DNA of 64,000 nucleotides from positions 1 through 64,000 of the forward strand of contig CAYTGL010000013.1 of the NCBI GenBank assembly GCA_964437335.1, written 5' to 3'. This document shows positions 44,018-52,768 of the stretch, piece after piece. The translations under genes and the position numbers were made by a program. Positions within the stretch are counted from its first letter, which is position 1. Each line of letters opens with the position of its first letter. The notes beneath the pieces are model-generated. The model was not told the origin of the DNA and searched no databases. It worked only from the letters and a program-made list of their open reading frames with translations. The DNA comes from JAITWN01 sp964437335 (GTDB lineage Bacteria > Pseudomonadota > Gammaproteobacteria > SZUA-140).

Positions 44018-45607
44018 TTGAATACGACATCCCTCCCGAACATCCACGCCGACCGCATCCTGATCCTCGACTTCGGCTCGCAGTATACCCAGTTGATCGC
44101 TCGCCGCGTGCGCGAGGCGCGGGTCTATTGCGAGATCCATCCTTGGGATATGTCGTCAGACGAGATCCGCACCTTTGCGCCGAAGGGAATCATCCTGTCC
44201 GGCGGCCCGGACACCGTGACCGCCGAGGACACCGGCCGCGTGCCGCAGGTCGTGTTCGAGTCCGGCGTGCCGGTGCTCGGGATCTGCTACGGCATGCAGG
44301 CGATGGCGGCGCAGCTCGGCGGCCAGGTCGAGGGCGCGCGGCATCGCGAATATGGTTACGCCCAGGTGCGCGCGCGCGGGCATACGCAACTGCTGCGCGG
44401 CATCGAGGACCACACGACGCCGGAAGGTCACGGCATGCTCGATGTGTGGATGAGTCACGGTGACCGCGTCATCGAGCTGCCGGTCGGGTTCAAGCTGATG
44501 GCGAGCACCGCGAACGCACCGATCGCCGGCATCGCCGACGATAAGCGCCGCTTCTACGGAGTGCAGTTTCATCCCGAGGTCACGCACACCCGTCAGGGCC
44601 AGCGTATCCTCGAGCGCTTCGTTCACGAGATCTGCGGCTGCGCCGGCCTGTGGACGCCGGGCAACATCATCGATGATCTGGTGCGGCAGGTGCGCGCGCA
44701 GGTCGGGTCCGACAAGGTGCTGCTCGGGCTGTCCGGCGGTGTCGATTCGTCGGTCGTCGCGGCACTGCTGCACGAGGCGATCGGCGATCAGTTGAGCTGC
44801 ATCTTCGTCGACAATGGCCTGCTGCGCCTGCATGAAGGCGACCAGGTCATGGCGGTGTTCAAACAGCACATGGGCGTCAAGGTGATCCGCGTCGACGCCG
44901 AGAGCCGCTTCCTGTCGGCGCTCAAGAGCATCAGCGATCCCGAGGAAAAGCGCAAGGCGATCGGCCGCGTGTTCATCGAGGTGTTCGACGACGAGGCGCA
45001 CAAGCTGAAGGACGTGCGCTGGCTCGCGCAGGGCACGATCTACCCGGACGTCATCGAATCGGCCGGCGGCAAGACCGGCAAGGCCGCGGTCATCAAGTCG
45101 CATCACAACGTCGGTGGACTGCCCGCGGACATGAAACTCGGCCTGGTCGAGCCGCTGCGCGAGTTGTTCAAGGACGAGGTGCGTCGGATCGGCCTCGAAC
45201 TCGGGCTGCCGGCCGACATGATCCGGCGCCACCCGTTCCCGGGGCCCGGGCTCGGCGTGCGCATCCTCGGTGAGGTGCACAAGGCGTACGCCGACATGCT
45301 GCGCCAGGCCGATGCGATCTACATCGAGGAACTGCGCGCGAGCGGCTGGTACGACAAGACCAGCCAGGCCTTCGCGGTGTTCCTGCCGGTCAAGTCGGTC
45401 GGCGTCATGGGCGATGAAAGGCGCTACGAATACGTCATCGCGCTGCGCGCCGTCGAAACCATCGACTTCATGACCGCGCGCTGGGCGCATCTGCCGTATG
45501 AACTGCTCGAACGGATTTCGAATCGCATCATCAACGAGGTACACGGCGTGTCGCGAGTAGTCTATGATGTTTCGAGCAAGCCGCCGGCGACGATCGAGTG
45601 GGAGTAG
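44018..45607 (+). CDS. guaA: GMP synthase (glutamine-hydrolysing)
   Basis: Aminates XMP to GMP. 529 residues from a TTG start. Class I glutaminase domain with GICYGMQAM (Cys) and the catalytic His in FHPEVTHT. The ATP pyrophosphatase domain has LSGGVDSSVVAALL, and the C-terminal dimerisation domain ends PPATIEWE. Co-transcribed with guaB. The next core gene, tadA, is displaced 4 kb by an accessory island. Confidence 0.98.
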   Translation: MNTTSLPNIHADRILILDFGSQYTQLIARRVREARVYCEIHPWDMSSDEIRTFAPKGIILSGGPDTVTAEDTGRVPQVVFESGVPVLGICYGMQAMAAQLGGQVEGARHREYGYAQVRARGHTQLLRGIEDHTTPEGHGMLDVWMSHGDRVIELPVGFKLMASTANAPIAGIADDKRRFYGVQFHPEVTHTRQGQRILERFVHEICGCAGLWTPGNIIDDLVRQVRAQVGSDKVLLGLSGGVDSSVVAALLHEAIGDQLSCIFVDNGLLRLHEGDQVMAVFKQHMGVKVIRVDAESRFLSALKSISDPEEKRKAIGRVFIEVFDDEAHKLKDVRWLAQGTIYPDVIESAGGKTGKAAVIKSHHNVGGLPADMKLGLVEPLRELFKDEVRRIGLELGLPADMIRRHPFPGPGLGVRILGEVHKAYADMLRQADAIYIEELRASGWYDKTSQAFAVFLPVKSVGVMGDERRYEYVIALRAVETIDFMTARWAHLPYELLERISNRIINEVHGVSRVVYDVSSKPPATIEWE

Positions 45608-45625
45608 GGCTCATACGAGCGTGAG

Positions 45626-45709
45626 ATAAACCCGGCTGTTGGGGACGGCCATCTGATCAACGTGCTCGCAATCGTCGGCCTGGTCATTGCGCCGCTGCTG
45701 TCGCATTGA
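45626..45709 (+). pseudogene. Possible 3' remnant of a membrane-protein gene (HppA-like tail)
   Basis: A short open stretch ending in a hydrophobic helix (INVLAIVGLVIAPLLSH then TGA) with no start codon or upstream domain. The INP...LINVLAIVGLVIAPLL pattern resembles the last helix of membrane pyrophosphatases, but this is too short to be sure. If real, it marks a gene lost when the island inserted after guaA. Confidence 0.3.
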
Positions 45710-45804
45710 ACGGCTGGTGCCGGGCTCAGACTCAGACTTACTCCATGGGGTCTGATCTCGGTGGTTCTAGGACGCAGTATGCAACGCCAGCCGCATCGAT
45801 AAAG

Positions 45805-46815
45805 TCACATTTTTCGAAGGATCGAGTCAATGCTGCACGTCGCATTATTTCCGAACATGTCTGTATAGTAGGTATCAACGCGGTAGTCGTTTCTGTGCGC
45901 TAATATAAACTTTCCGATGGCGTTTTCCTTGTTGAGACTGTCTTCGATGATTAGATAATCACCGGTCTGGAGGTGGCGTGCGAAAAAACTCAGAACACCG
46001 GTTACGTTGACATGCGCGTCTTCAATCACCACCCATGGTCTCGGCCAAGTCTGGATCGCAAGATCGTTAAATGACTTTTCGATCTCATTGCAATCTCCCT
46101 TGATGAAGGTCACGTTGTCCGCACTCACCGCAGGACAGTCAAGGTCCAAGGAATATACGTGACCATCGATCTCCAAGCTTCGCAAGATATCAGAGAACCA
46201 GATCGCGCTCCCGCCATCGCCCGCTCCAAGTTCGATTACGGTCTTTGGTTTAATTTCGTCGAAAAGTTCCTGATAGATCGCCATGTCATAGGCAGTTTTG
46301 TAAAGAATGTGTCCTTTCCAGTGCAGGGGCTCGCTGGTTCCCTGACTCATGCTGAGTATCTGGAGCGGGATGTTAAACCCTGATGATGCTTTACGATCAA
46401 AATAGTCAAGGTAACGCCCAGCCTTTCTGCGCCGCAAAAATTCCAGAAAAAAAGCCATCTTGGCGCTGATGGGTTCACCTCCGGAAAACTCTGCGGAAAG
46501 TTCGCCGTTTATCATCAGTGCAATACTCAGGAATGAAATGATCGTATGGTCAAAAAATGTGCCAATTCCATGTTGCCGCTGGATTTTCTCATTCAGCCAC
46601 TGCTGACAATCAAGGACGGCATCCCTGATCTCATTTATTGACCAGGGCTTGGGGCACTTATATTCAATGGTGAGGTGATCAGATGAATGATCCGCTACTC
46701 TCGGAGGAATTTGATTCCTGCACGAATTACAGAGATTCGCGTTACAGTCCAGACAATGCCACCAGCTGTACACCTTGTTTGAGCACCCGTCGCAAGTGTT
46801 CATAAAGGAGTTCAC
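45805..46815 (-). CDS. Zinc-finger/class I methyltransferase fusion (CmcI-like)
   Basis: 336 residues. The N-terminus has eight spaced metal ligands, C8-x2-C11, C21-x2-C24, C29-x2-C32 and H43-x3-H47, a cross-brace pattern like eukaryotic ZZ or B-box fingers (CDGCSNKVYSWWHCLDC). A central helical part is followed by a SAM-binding Rossmann domain with motif I KTVIELGAGDGGSAIWFSD (about residue 191). Its acidic strands VIEDAHVN and YLIIEDS resemble the cephalosporin-hydroxylase/rhamnosyl O-methyltransferase (CmcI) group. It lies in the AT-rich island, opposite to the acyltransferase. The substrate is unknown. Confidence 0.72.
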   Translation of the reverse strand: MNSFMNTCDGCSNKVYSWWHCLDCNANLCNSCRNQIPPRVADHSSDHLTIEYKCPKPWSINEIRDAVLDCQQWLNEKIQRQHGIGTFFDHTIISFLSIALMINGELSAEFSGGEPISAKMAFFLEFLRRRKAGRYLDYFDRKASSGFNIPLQILSMSQGTSEPLHWKGHILYKTAYDMAIYQELFDEIKPKTVIELGAGDGGSAIWFSDILRSLEIDGHVYSLDLDCPAVSADNVTFIKGDCNEIEKSFNDLAIQTWPRPWVVIEDAHVNVTGVLSFFARHLQTGDYLIIEDSLNKENAIGKFILAHRNDYRVDTYYTDMFGNNATCSIDSILRKM

Positions 46816-46949
46816 ACGACAGCTAAGTCTGTGGATAACTCGGTTTATCGCGAATCGTCATTTGATCGGATACCGCCTCCCGACAGTCCCCGGATGTTAT
46901 CCTCGCTACATAATACACCTTGTTCAATGTATCTATCTATTAAAAATAC

Positions 46950-47200
46950 CGATGTAAACGAAGGGGTTTTTGCCCAAGTTGCGGTGTACGGCGTATGGCC
47001 GACAGCGCAGTCTTGTTGGTCGATGAAGTGTTGCCCGAACAGCCCATGCGCCAGTGGGTACTCGGTTTCCCGTTTCCTGTTTGCCAGCCGGCTGGCGATC
47101 CTGGGTCAGGTGCTGGGCTCGGAGAAAGGGTATTTATCCTTCCTGTACTCGATGGCTACGCGACGCGCCCCGTCGACTCTCCATGCCAGCGCGTCTTCAA
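46950..47200 (+). pseudogene. Degenerate IS91-type transposase remnant
   Basis: In one frame the DNA reads KRRGFCPSCGVRRMADSA, then LLVDEVLPEQPMRQWVLGFP. That is the zinc-ribbon and following core of IS91/IS801-type (Y2) transposases. Homology then jumps to another frame (RFLFASRLAILGQVLG) and perhaps back (LPVLDGYATRPVDS). No start, no catalytic tyrosines and no ends are seen, so this is a frameshifted, internally deleted fossil in the 396-base gap before the acyltransferase gene. I see nothing else in that gap. Confidence 0.75.
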
Positions 47201-47212
47201 GGGCGGATCGCC

Positions 47213-49204
47213 ATGGCAATGATTGTTAGAATGAAAACGATGAGCTACCGAGCCGATATTGACGGGATCAGGGCGATTGCAGTGCTATGCGTTGTTCTCT
47301 TCCACCTGGACGTTTACCACTTCAGCGGGGGCTATGTAGGAGTCGACGTCTTTTATGTCATCTCCGGCTACTTGGTTTCCGGACAGATCCTAAGTCGTCT
47401 TCAAAATGGCACCTTTCGCTTTGGTGAATTCTATTCCAGCAGAGTCCGACGACTGTTTCCCGCATTGTTTGTCACGATTGTAGCGACCTTCGTTGCTTCT
47501 GCTCTCTTGCTACTCCCGGGCGATTTCGAACGTTTTTCGAGGTCTGCCTTGGCCGCTGTGGCTTCTGTTTCCAACATATCGTTCTATGCCGAAGCTGGTT
47601 ACTGGGACTTCAGCGGAAGGCTCAAGCCGCTCTTGCACACTTGGTCATTGGGGGTGGAGGAACAGTTTTACATTGTATGGCCTGCCGTGCTTGTTGCTCT
47701 TTCGGCCATTGCCAAACCGAAGGGAACGACGATCGCGCTCTTCGGGATCATGATATTCGGATTGGTCCTGTCGGAATGGATGTGCAGGCTTGATCCCGCT
47801 GCCTCCTTCTACCTTTTCCCTTTTAGAGTATTCGAGTTTTCAGCAGGGGCAATCACGTATCGGTTGGTAACTTCCAATGCTGCCACCCAGCGAGTGTTGT
47901 CCTACAATTGGTCTAGATGGGCATGCCTGGTCTTTGGTGGTTCCGCGATTCTGTTGTGCAGCTTGTACTATTCCGGCGACATCTCCTTCCCCGGTATCTG
48001 GGCGCTTCCTCCTACTTTGGCGACTGTCGCCCTCCTATTGTCGGGTACGGGTACGAAAGCACCTGGCTTTCTGGGCAACGCTATCATCTCCTCGGCACCG
48101 CTCGTTTGGTTGGGGAAGATCTCTTACTCACTCTACCTGGTTCACTGGCCAATCATCTCTCTGTACAAGTATACCCACGGTCACCACGGCGCGTTGAAGG
48201 CGATTGAACAGATATTTCTCTTCGTTGCAACAATGGTGGCCGCTGTTGTTTTGCACTATGGCGTAGAAACAAAATTCTACAAAAGATCAGGCGTCGGCGG
48301 AGCCGAAAACTATACGCCCGCCAGAACACTCAACGGCCTTGGAATCGCCGCGCTCGCTATCGCATTCGCGAGTTACTCTGCTTGGAACTCTGGGGGATGG
48401 CCGTGGCGTTTCCCTGATCTGGAATTAACCGAAGCAGATATTGTGCAAGCCGCAGAGGATCGCTACAAAGACTCGACGAGCAGTTGTAATGCGGTGAGCT
48501 ACTGGACGGCGGATACGTGTCATCGAGATGCCGATATTCAAGTTTTGGTATTCGGGAATTCGATTGAGGTGGACGCCTACAATTTTCTAAACGCTGGGTT
48601 CGGGGGTGACGCAGATACGAACATTATTCAATTCGGGGATTTCCGGGAGTGCGTAGGCGGTCTGTCAATACAAGCCGGGCGTTGGACTTCGCCGGCTAGT
48701 GGATGTCAAGAGAAAATAGATTCGACTCTTAACACTAAGTTCGCAAAGCGCGTTACCCACTTAGTCTTTGCATCGCCTTATGCCTTCGACAGGCAATCCA
48801 AACCGTATCTGGACATTGTTTCGTCTCTGAAGCAATTGAATCCCCAAATTCAGCTGATAGTCTTTGGGCCTTTTATGATCTTGAGACGTGAGTGTTCATA
48901 CTTCTTCAGCAAGACAAATTCAGCTGCTCCCTGCGTGGCGAACGCGAACGTGGTCCGATTTGGTTTCGGGTCTGATCCCGCAAATATCGCGCTACGAGAC
49001 GCCTTCACGAGAATAGGGTTCAAGATGATCGATAGAGTCGATCTACTTTGTAAAGGTCTCGAGCCCAAGACTTGTGAGTACGCGACTCCTGATGGACACC
49101 CGGTTTTCTACGACACGCGGCATTTCAGCTACGAGTTCGCTGCTTGGGCCGGGAAGAAGTACGCCCAACTTAACCCGGAGTTTTTTCGTCAAGATATTCG
49201 CTGA
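47213..49204 (+). CDS. Membrane O-acyltransferase (OafA/YrhL type) with SGNH-like domain
   Basis: About 663 residues from MAMIVRMKTMSYRADIDG; starts at 47231 or 47240 are also possible, and the upstream in-frame extension belongs to the transposase fossil. N-terminal acyltransferase-3 domain with RADIDGIRAIAVL, HFSGGYVGVDVFYVISGYLVS, about ten membrane helices and the RRLFPALF motif. The C-terminal extracytoplasmic domain has VLVFGNSIEVDAYNF (GNS in place of GDS) and a late His in RHFSYEFAAW, as in SGNH acyl-transfer domains. Such proteins acetylate O-antigen or other envelope glycans. AT-richer than the backbone; ends at a strong terminator. Confidence 0.88.
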   Translation: MAMIVRMKTMSYRADIDGIRAIAVLCVVLFHLDVYHFSGGYVGVDVFYVISGYLVSGQILSRLQNGTFRFGEFYSSRVRRLFPALFVTIVATFVASALLLLPGDFERFSRSALAAVASVSNISFYAEAGYWDFSGRLKPLLHTWSLGVEEQFYIVWPAVLVALSAIAKPKGTTIALFGIMIFGLVLSEWMCRLDPAASFYLFPFRVFEFSAGAITYRLVTSNAATQRVLSYNWSRWACLVFGGSAILLCSLYYSGDISFPGIWALPPTLATVALLLSGTGTKAPGFLGNAIISSAPLVWLGKISYSLYLVHWPIISLYKYTHGHHGALKAIEQIFLFVATMVAAVVLHYGVETKFYKRSGVGGAENYTPARTLNGLGIAALAIAFASYSAWNSGGWPWRFPDLELTEADIVQAAEDRYKDSTSSCNAVSYWTADTCHRDADIQVLVFGNSIEVDAYNFLNAGFGGDADTNIIQFGDFRECVGGLSIQAGRWTSPASGCQEKIDSTLNTKFAKRVTHLVFASPYAFDRQSKPYLDIVSSLKQLNPQIQLIVFGPFMILRRECSYFFSKTNSAAPCVANANVVRFGFGSDPANIALRDAFTRIGFKMIDRVDLLCKGLEPKTCEYATPDGHPVFYDTRHFSYEFAAWAGKKYAQLNPEFFRQDIR

Positions 49205-49209
49205 GGAAG

Positions 49210-49238
49210 CCTGGGCATCCTGACCTGCCCAGGTTTTT
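49210..49238 (+). terminator. Intrinsic terminator of the acyltransferase gene
   Basis: CCTGGGCA (49210-49217), 8-nt loop, TGCCCAGG (49226-49233), then TTTTT (49234-49238), 6 bases past the stop codon. Confidence 0.9.
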
Positions 49239-49388
49239 AGGACCACCGGCAACTCGAGATGGAGTTACCAGGATTCCCTGGACAGGGGTAGAACCCATTA
49301 GTAACTTTCCGGAATAGGACGGCTTTATCGATTCTCAAGGGGGCGGCAATCTGACCTGATACTGCTATTCATCACGGATGATGAATTG

Positions 49389-49574
49389 ATGAAGGTCAGA
49401 GATTTGATTAAGCTGGTACAGGCTGACGGCTGGTACGAAGTCAGGACCAGAGGTAGTCACAAATAGTTCAAGCATCCGCGCAAGTCGGGGGTTGTGACGG
49501 TGCCTGGCCGCTCCGGTGACGACATCGCTGTCGGGACATTCAACAGTATTCTGAAGCAGGCGGGACTGAAATGA
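49389..49574 (+). pseudogene. hicA: hicA toxin gene inactivated by an amber codon
   Basis: Reading through one stop, the frame encodes a full-length HicA mRNA interferase: MKVRDLIKLVQADGWYEV, RTRGSHK, stop, FKHPRKSGVVTVPGRSGDD, then IAVGTFNSILKQAGLK. The active-site His in GSH is kept. The TAG (49464-49466) sits where relatives usually have Gln, so a single CAG to TAG change explains the loss. The last codons overlap the hicB start (ATGA), the normal operon layout. Confidence 0.88.
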
Positions 49575-49786
49575 TGAAATATCTGATCATCTTGGAGAGA
49601 ACTTCAACAGGATATTCCGCCTATTCGCCGGACTTGCCGGGCTGTGTGACTAGCGGAAATACCGAATCCGAAGCAGTGGCCAACATGAAGGAGGCCATTG
49701 AATTTCACATCGAAGGACTGAGGGTGGAAGGACTTCCTGTTCCTGAGCCCTCCTCTCACCCTGCATTTGTCGAAGTAGCGGCATAA
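49571..49786 (+). CDS. hicB: HicB-family antitoxin
   Basis: 71-residue partner of HicA with the partial RNase-H-like HicB fold: YLIILERTSTGYSAYSPDLPG, CVTSGNTESEAVANMKEAIEFHIEG. Short form without an obvious C-terminal DNA-binding domain. Overlaps the hicA remnant by 4 bases. With the toxin gene broken, it is an orphan antitoxin. Confidence 0.9.
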   Translation: MMKYLIILERTSTGYSAYSPDLPGCVTSGNTESEAVANMKEAIEFHIEGLRVEGLPVPEPSSHPAFVEVAA

Positions 49787-49821
49787 CTTACAGTAGTTCA
49801 TAGCGGTATCTGATCCCGGGT

Positions 49822-50274
49822 GTGGACATGACTGACAGCGACTTCTTGCGCCACGCGCTGACCCTCGCACAGCGTGCGGCCGAGGGAGGCGAGGTCCCGG
49901 TCGGCGCCGTGCTGGTCAGGGACGGTGGGATCATCGCCGAGGGCTGGAACCACCCGATCACCGCGCACGACCCTACTGCCCATGCCGAGATCGTCGCGCT
50001 GCGTAATGGCGCGGCCTTGTTGAACAATTACCGCCTTCTCGACACCACGCTCTACGTCACACTCGAGCCGTGCATCATGTGCGCAGGGGCGATCATTCAT
50101 GCTCGGGTCAAGCGGCTGGTCTACGGGGCGGCTGATCCGAAGACCGGGGCGGCGGGGAGCGTGTTCGATGTATTTTCGAGCGGGAAGGTCAATCACAAGG
50201 TGACAGTCGAGGGCGGGGTATTGGCCGATGAGTGCGGCGTGCTGCTCGCGGAGTTTTTCCAGGCGCGGCGCTGA
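49822..50274 (+). CDS. tadA: tRNA-specific adenosine deaminase TadA
   Basis: Deaminates A34 to inosine in tRNA-Arg(ACG). 150 residues from GTG 49822 or ATG 49828. Zinc and catalytic motif HAEIVAL (His-Ala-Glu) and PCIMCAGAI (P-C-x2-C). GC-rich like the backbone, so it marks the right border of the accessory island that separates it from guaA. Confidence 0.96.
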   Translation: MDMTDSDFLRHALTLAQRAAEGGEVPVGAVLVRDGGIIAEGWNHPITAHDPTAHAEIVALRNGAALLNNYRLLDTTLYVTLEPCIMCAGAIIHARVKRLVYGAADPKTGAAGSVFDVFSSGKVNHKVTVEGGVLADECGVLLAEFFQARR

Positions 50275-50322
50275 TCCGGGGTTATCAGCAGGCGAGGGGA
50301 TGCCCGTCGAGCCGACTAACGA

Positions 50323-51519
50323 TCACTGATAGATACCCAGAGTTGCGAGTTCTCTTTCTTTCTCATCGATATCTTCCTTGCATGTCCCGTATAACTGCGC
50401 TTTGACCTGCGGTTCAGGCTTATAGTTTTCGTTGCAGCGTGTCGGATCAAAGGTATTGATGGGAATAAACTGGTATTTCTCAACCGCCAGTGGCAGCAAT
50501 TCGATCATGTCATCGAAGCTGCTCCTGCATTTCCAGGAGGCGTTTTTCGCCACCGGCATGCCGGTATATCGGGCGAGGGCGTCATATAGCAGGAGCGGCG
50601 CCGTGGAGCCGTTGAAGCGGAAGTTGAGATCGTAGATGATAAATGAGCCGTCTTCCTTGACGGCCGCATCAAACCCGGCAAAACCGCGATAGCCATGTCG
50701 ATAGGCCTTTTGCATGATCTCGAATCCGACTTGTACCAGACGCGCTGTTCGCGCGGCATGGGGTTCCAGCCAGTTACCGAGATAGGCCAGATTATCGCCG
50801 ATGATCTGCTCCGCCGCGCCGAGATATTCGATCCTGCCGTCGGCGAATACGGCGAAATTTACGCACAGATTCCGATCCATGGAGAGAAAATCCTCGACAA
50901 TCACGCTGTCGCATGTAGCGAAGTAATCCCGGATCTTGTCGAGATCGGATGGATCGCGGAGAATCCGCACACCGTTGCCGCTGCCGGAGCTTGCCTCCGT
51001 CACCGCCTTTATAACCAGAGGGAAACGCTCCGACGCCAGCGCCAGGCGTGACAACGAGGCCGATTCACACACTTCCCGCCGCGGCAGACACTGTTCCGGC
51101 ACCCACCTGGGTAGGTTACCTTTGTTGTTCAGAGAGGAGAGCAGCGCTGGATCAACCCATGACGCACCCGGGTGCAACGAGGTGTCGGGCTGGACATGCT
51201 GGTCGATGAGTATCAGGCCCTGTGCCGCGAGTTGCTTCATTTTTGCCAGGCGATCGCCGGCATCGGTGTAGGTGACGAGTTCGGCATCGATCGCGAAGCC
51301 GAGGTCGCGGAGCAGCGCCAGGCCAGCCTTCGTCGCGACGCCGGCGCTGCAGAGCACGGGCATTTTTCCCAATACGGCCACCTGGTTTCCGGTGGCGGCA
51401 TCGGCGACGGCCGGGTATTCGAAACTCCACCGCGCCGCGTTGTCGGGGACGCGCGAGTTGAATACATAGCCGGGGCCGCATAGATCGAATAAGCTGAATC
51501 TGGGGCTGATGGTTGACAT
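50323..51519 (-). CDS. ATP-grasp domain protein, unknown substrate
   Basis: 398 residues from the ATG giving MSTISPRFSLFDL (a TTG 31 codons upstream is possible but has no supporting features). ATP-grasp elements: LVIKAVTEASSGSGNGVRIL (nucleotide-binding Lys and Gly/Ser loop), SVIVEDFL, and the metal-binding IIYDLNFRFNGST. ATP-grasp enzymes join a carboxylate to an amine or thiol through an acyl-phosphate. It converges with tadA and is divergent from a second ATP-grasp gene, at the left edge of the proposed biosynthetic locus. Confidence 0.75.
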   Translation of the reverse strand: MSTISPRFSLFDLCGPGYVFNSRVPDNAARWSFEYPAVADAATGNQVAVLGKMPVLCSAGVATKAGLALLRDLGFAIDAELVTYTDAGDRLAKMKQLAAQGLILIDQHVQPDTSLHPGASWVDPALLSSLNNKGNLPRWVPEQCLPRREVCESASLSRLALASERFPLVIKAVTEASSGSGNGVRILRDPSDLDKIRDYFATCDSVIVEDFLSMDRNLCVNFAVFADGRIEYLGAAEQIIGDNLAYLGNWLEPHAARTARLVQVGFEIMQKAYRHGYRGFAGFDAAVKEDGSFIIYDLNFRFNGSTAPLLLYDALARYTGMPVAKNASWKCRSSFDDMIELLPLAVEKYQFIPINTFDPTRCNENYKPEPQVKAQLYGTCKEDIDEKERELATLGIYQ

Positions 51520-51667
51520 GTCGAGTGTGGAGTTCGAGTCAGCGGCCTGACGCGGGTAGTCTGACGGTGATCGGGGGATTCTCTCTAGATAGCATGGATT
51601 TGCCTGGTTCAAGTATCATGCGTCAGGCAGCGGCTCCCAATTAACAATAATAAATATCGGCACCACT

Positions 51668-52762
51668 ATGAAAGTGTTGAAGACCTTATTCTCTCACATG
51701 CGATCGGCGGCGCCCTATCGCAGTATCCCTCTCCAGTTTATAGACCTGATCCTGCATAAAATCATCATCAATTTCAGCGCTAAGGATTATTATCACTTTG
51801 AATTCTACAAAAAGGGAAAAAGCTGGGAGGAGAAGAGCCGCTACGTGGCCCTGGGCGGATCACGCTACTGGCCGTTTGAAAACAATCAGTTCAAATTCAC
51901 GATCGCCCTGAACGACAAATATATACAGAAACACCTTTTTATCGGTTTCGGGTTGCCAACGGCGCGCCTGATCACCACGCTGGGTCCCGGTCTCGAGATT
52001 CAGAACGAGCGCCAATTTTATGGGTTTCTTGATGCGCTCGATCGGGATGTCGTCGTCAAATCGATCAGCAGCGCCAGCGGAAACAATATATGGATGGTGG
52101 GCAAAAGGGATGGGCGCTTGTGCTCGGCGAATGCTCCGTGCACGCGGGAACAGCTGTGGACGGAGTTGGGCGGAGGCATGGCCCGGGGATATCTGATCGA
52201 GGAGAGGATAAGAAACACAGGAGTATTGGCGCGCTTGAATCCCGGGTGTCTCAATACCTTTCGCATAGTTACCATCAAGACCCGGGACGATCAATGGCAT
52301 TGCGCGGCGACATCGGTCAAAATCGGCGCCGCGGGCGCCGTGGTCGACAATAATGCACAGGGCGGCGTCCAAATCAATCTGGACGCGCAGGGCAAGCCCT
52401 ATTGCGCCTATGATTTCGGGTTGTGTGAGTTGCTCATCCACGACAAGAAAACCGGGATGAATCTGCTGGAGCTGGAGTTCGAGGGTTTCCACGAGACGGT
52501 GGCGCTGGCGTTAACGGCCTCGCGCAAGCTCTATTTTCTGGGCACCATCGCCTGGGATATCGCATTTACGGAACAAGGCCCGATGATCATCGAGGGCAAC
52601 AGCTCGTGGGGCTGCAGCAGCCTGCAGCGTGGCAGGCCGGGGATCATAACGGATGAACTGGCGCGGGGATTGGACAGACATCATGCATTTGGCCGCTGGG
52701 ATAAAACCCGGTTGTATCCCGGACATAGCAGAAAGGGGCTGCTGCGCAGGTTGATCTCCTAG
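51668..52762 (+). CDS. Sugar-transfer-associated ATP-grasp family protein
   Basis: 364 residues. The N-terminal part (KDYYHFEFYKKGKSWEEKSRY) and central ATP-grasp core (VVVKSISSASGNNIWMV, GYLIEERI, LNPGCLNTFRIVTIKT, NAQGGVQINLD, DIAFTEQGPMIIEGNSSWGC) fit the ATP-grasp family often found in exopolysaccharide and cell-surface clusters. The substrate is unknown. It converges with asparagine synthetase with a 6-base gap. Two different ATP-grasp genes side by side suggest an amide or ester ligation step in the local pathway. Confidence 0.8.
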   Translation: MKVLKTLFSHMRSAAPYRSIPLQFIDLILHKIIINFSAKDYYHFEFYKKGKSWEEKSRYVALGGSRYWPFENNQFKFTIALNDKYIQKHLFIGFGLPTARLITTLGPGLEIQNERQFYGFLDALDRDVVVKSISSASGNNIWMVGKRDGRLCSANAPCTREQLWTELGGGMARGYLIEERIRNTGVLARLNPGCLNTFRIVTIKTRDDQWHCAATSVKIGAAGAVVDNNAQGGVQINLDAQGKPYCAYDFGLCELLIHDKKTGMNLLELEFEGFHETVALALTASRKLYFLGTIAWDIAFTEQGPMIIEGNSSWGCSSLQRGRPGIITDELARGLDRHHAFGRWDKTRLYPGHSRKGLLRRLIS

Positions 52763-52768
52763 CTTCCC

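Noticed and set aside
44156..45544. 462-codon open frame on the - strand
   Set aside because: Antisense to guaA, no domain features.
46831..47229. 132-codon + strand frame as a gene
   Set aside because: Only its middle has homology, as one frame of the decayed IS91 transposase.
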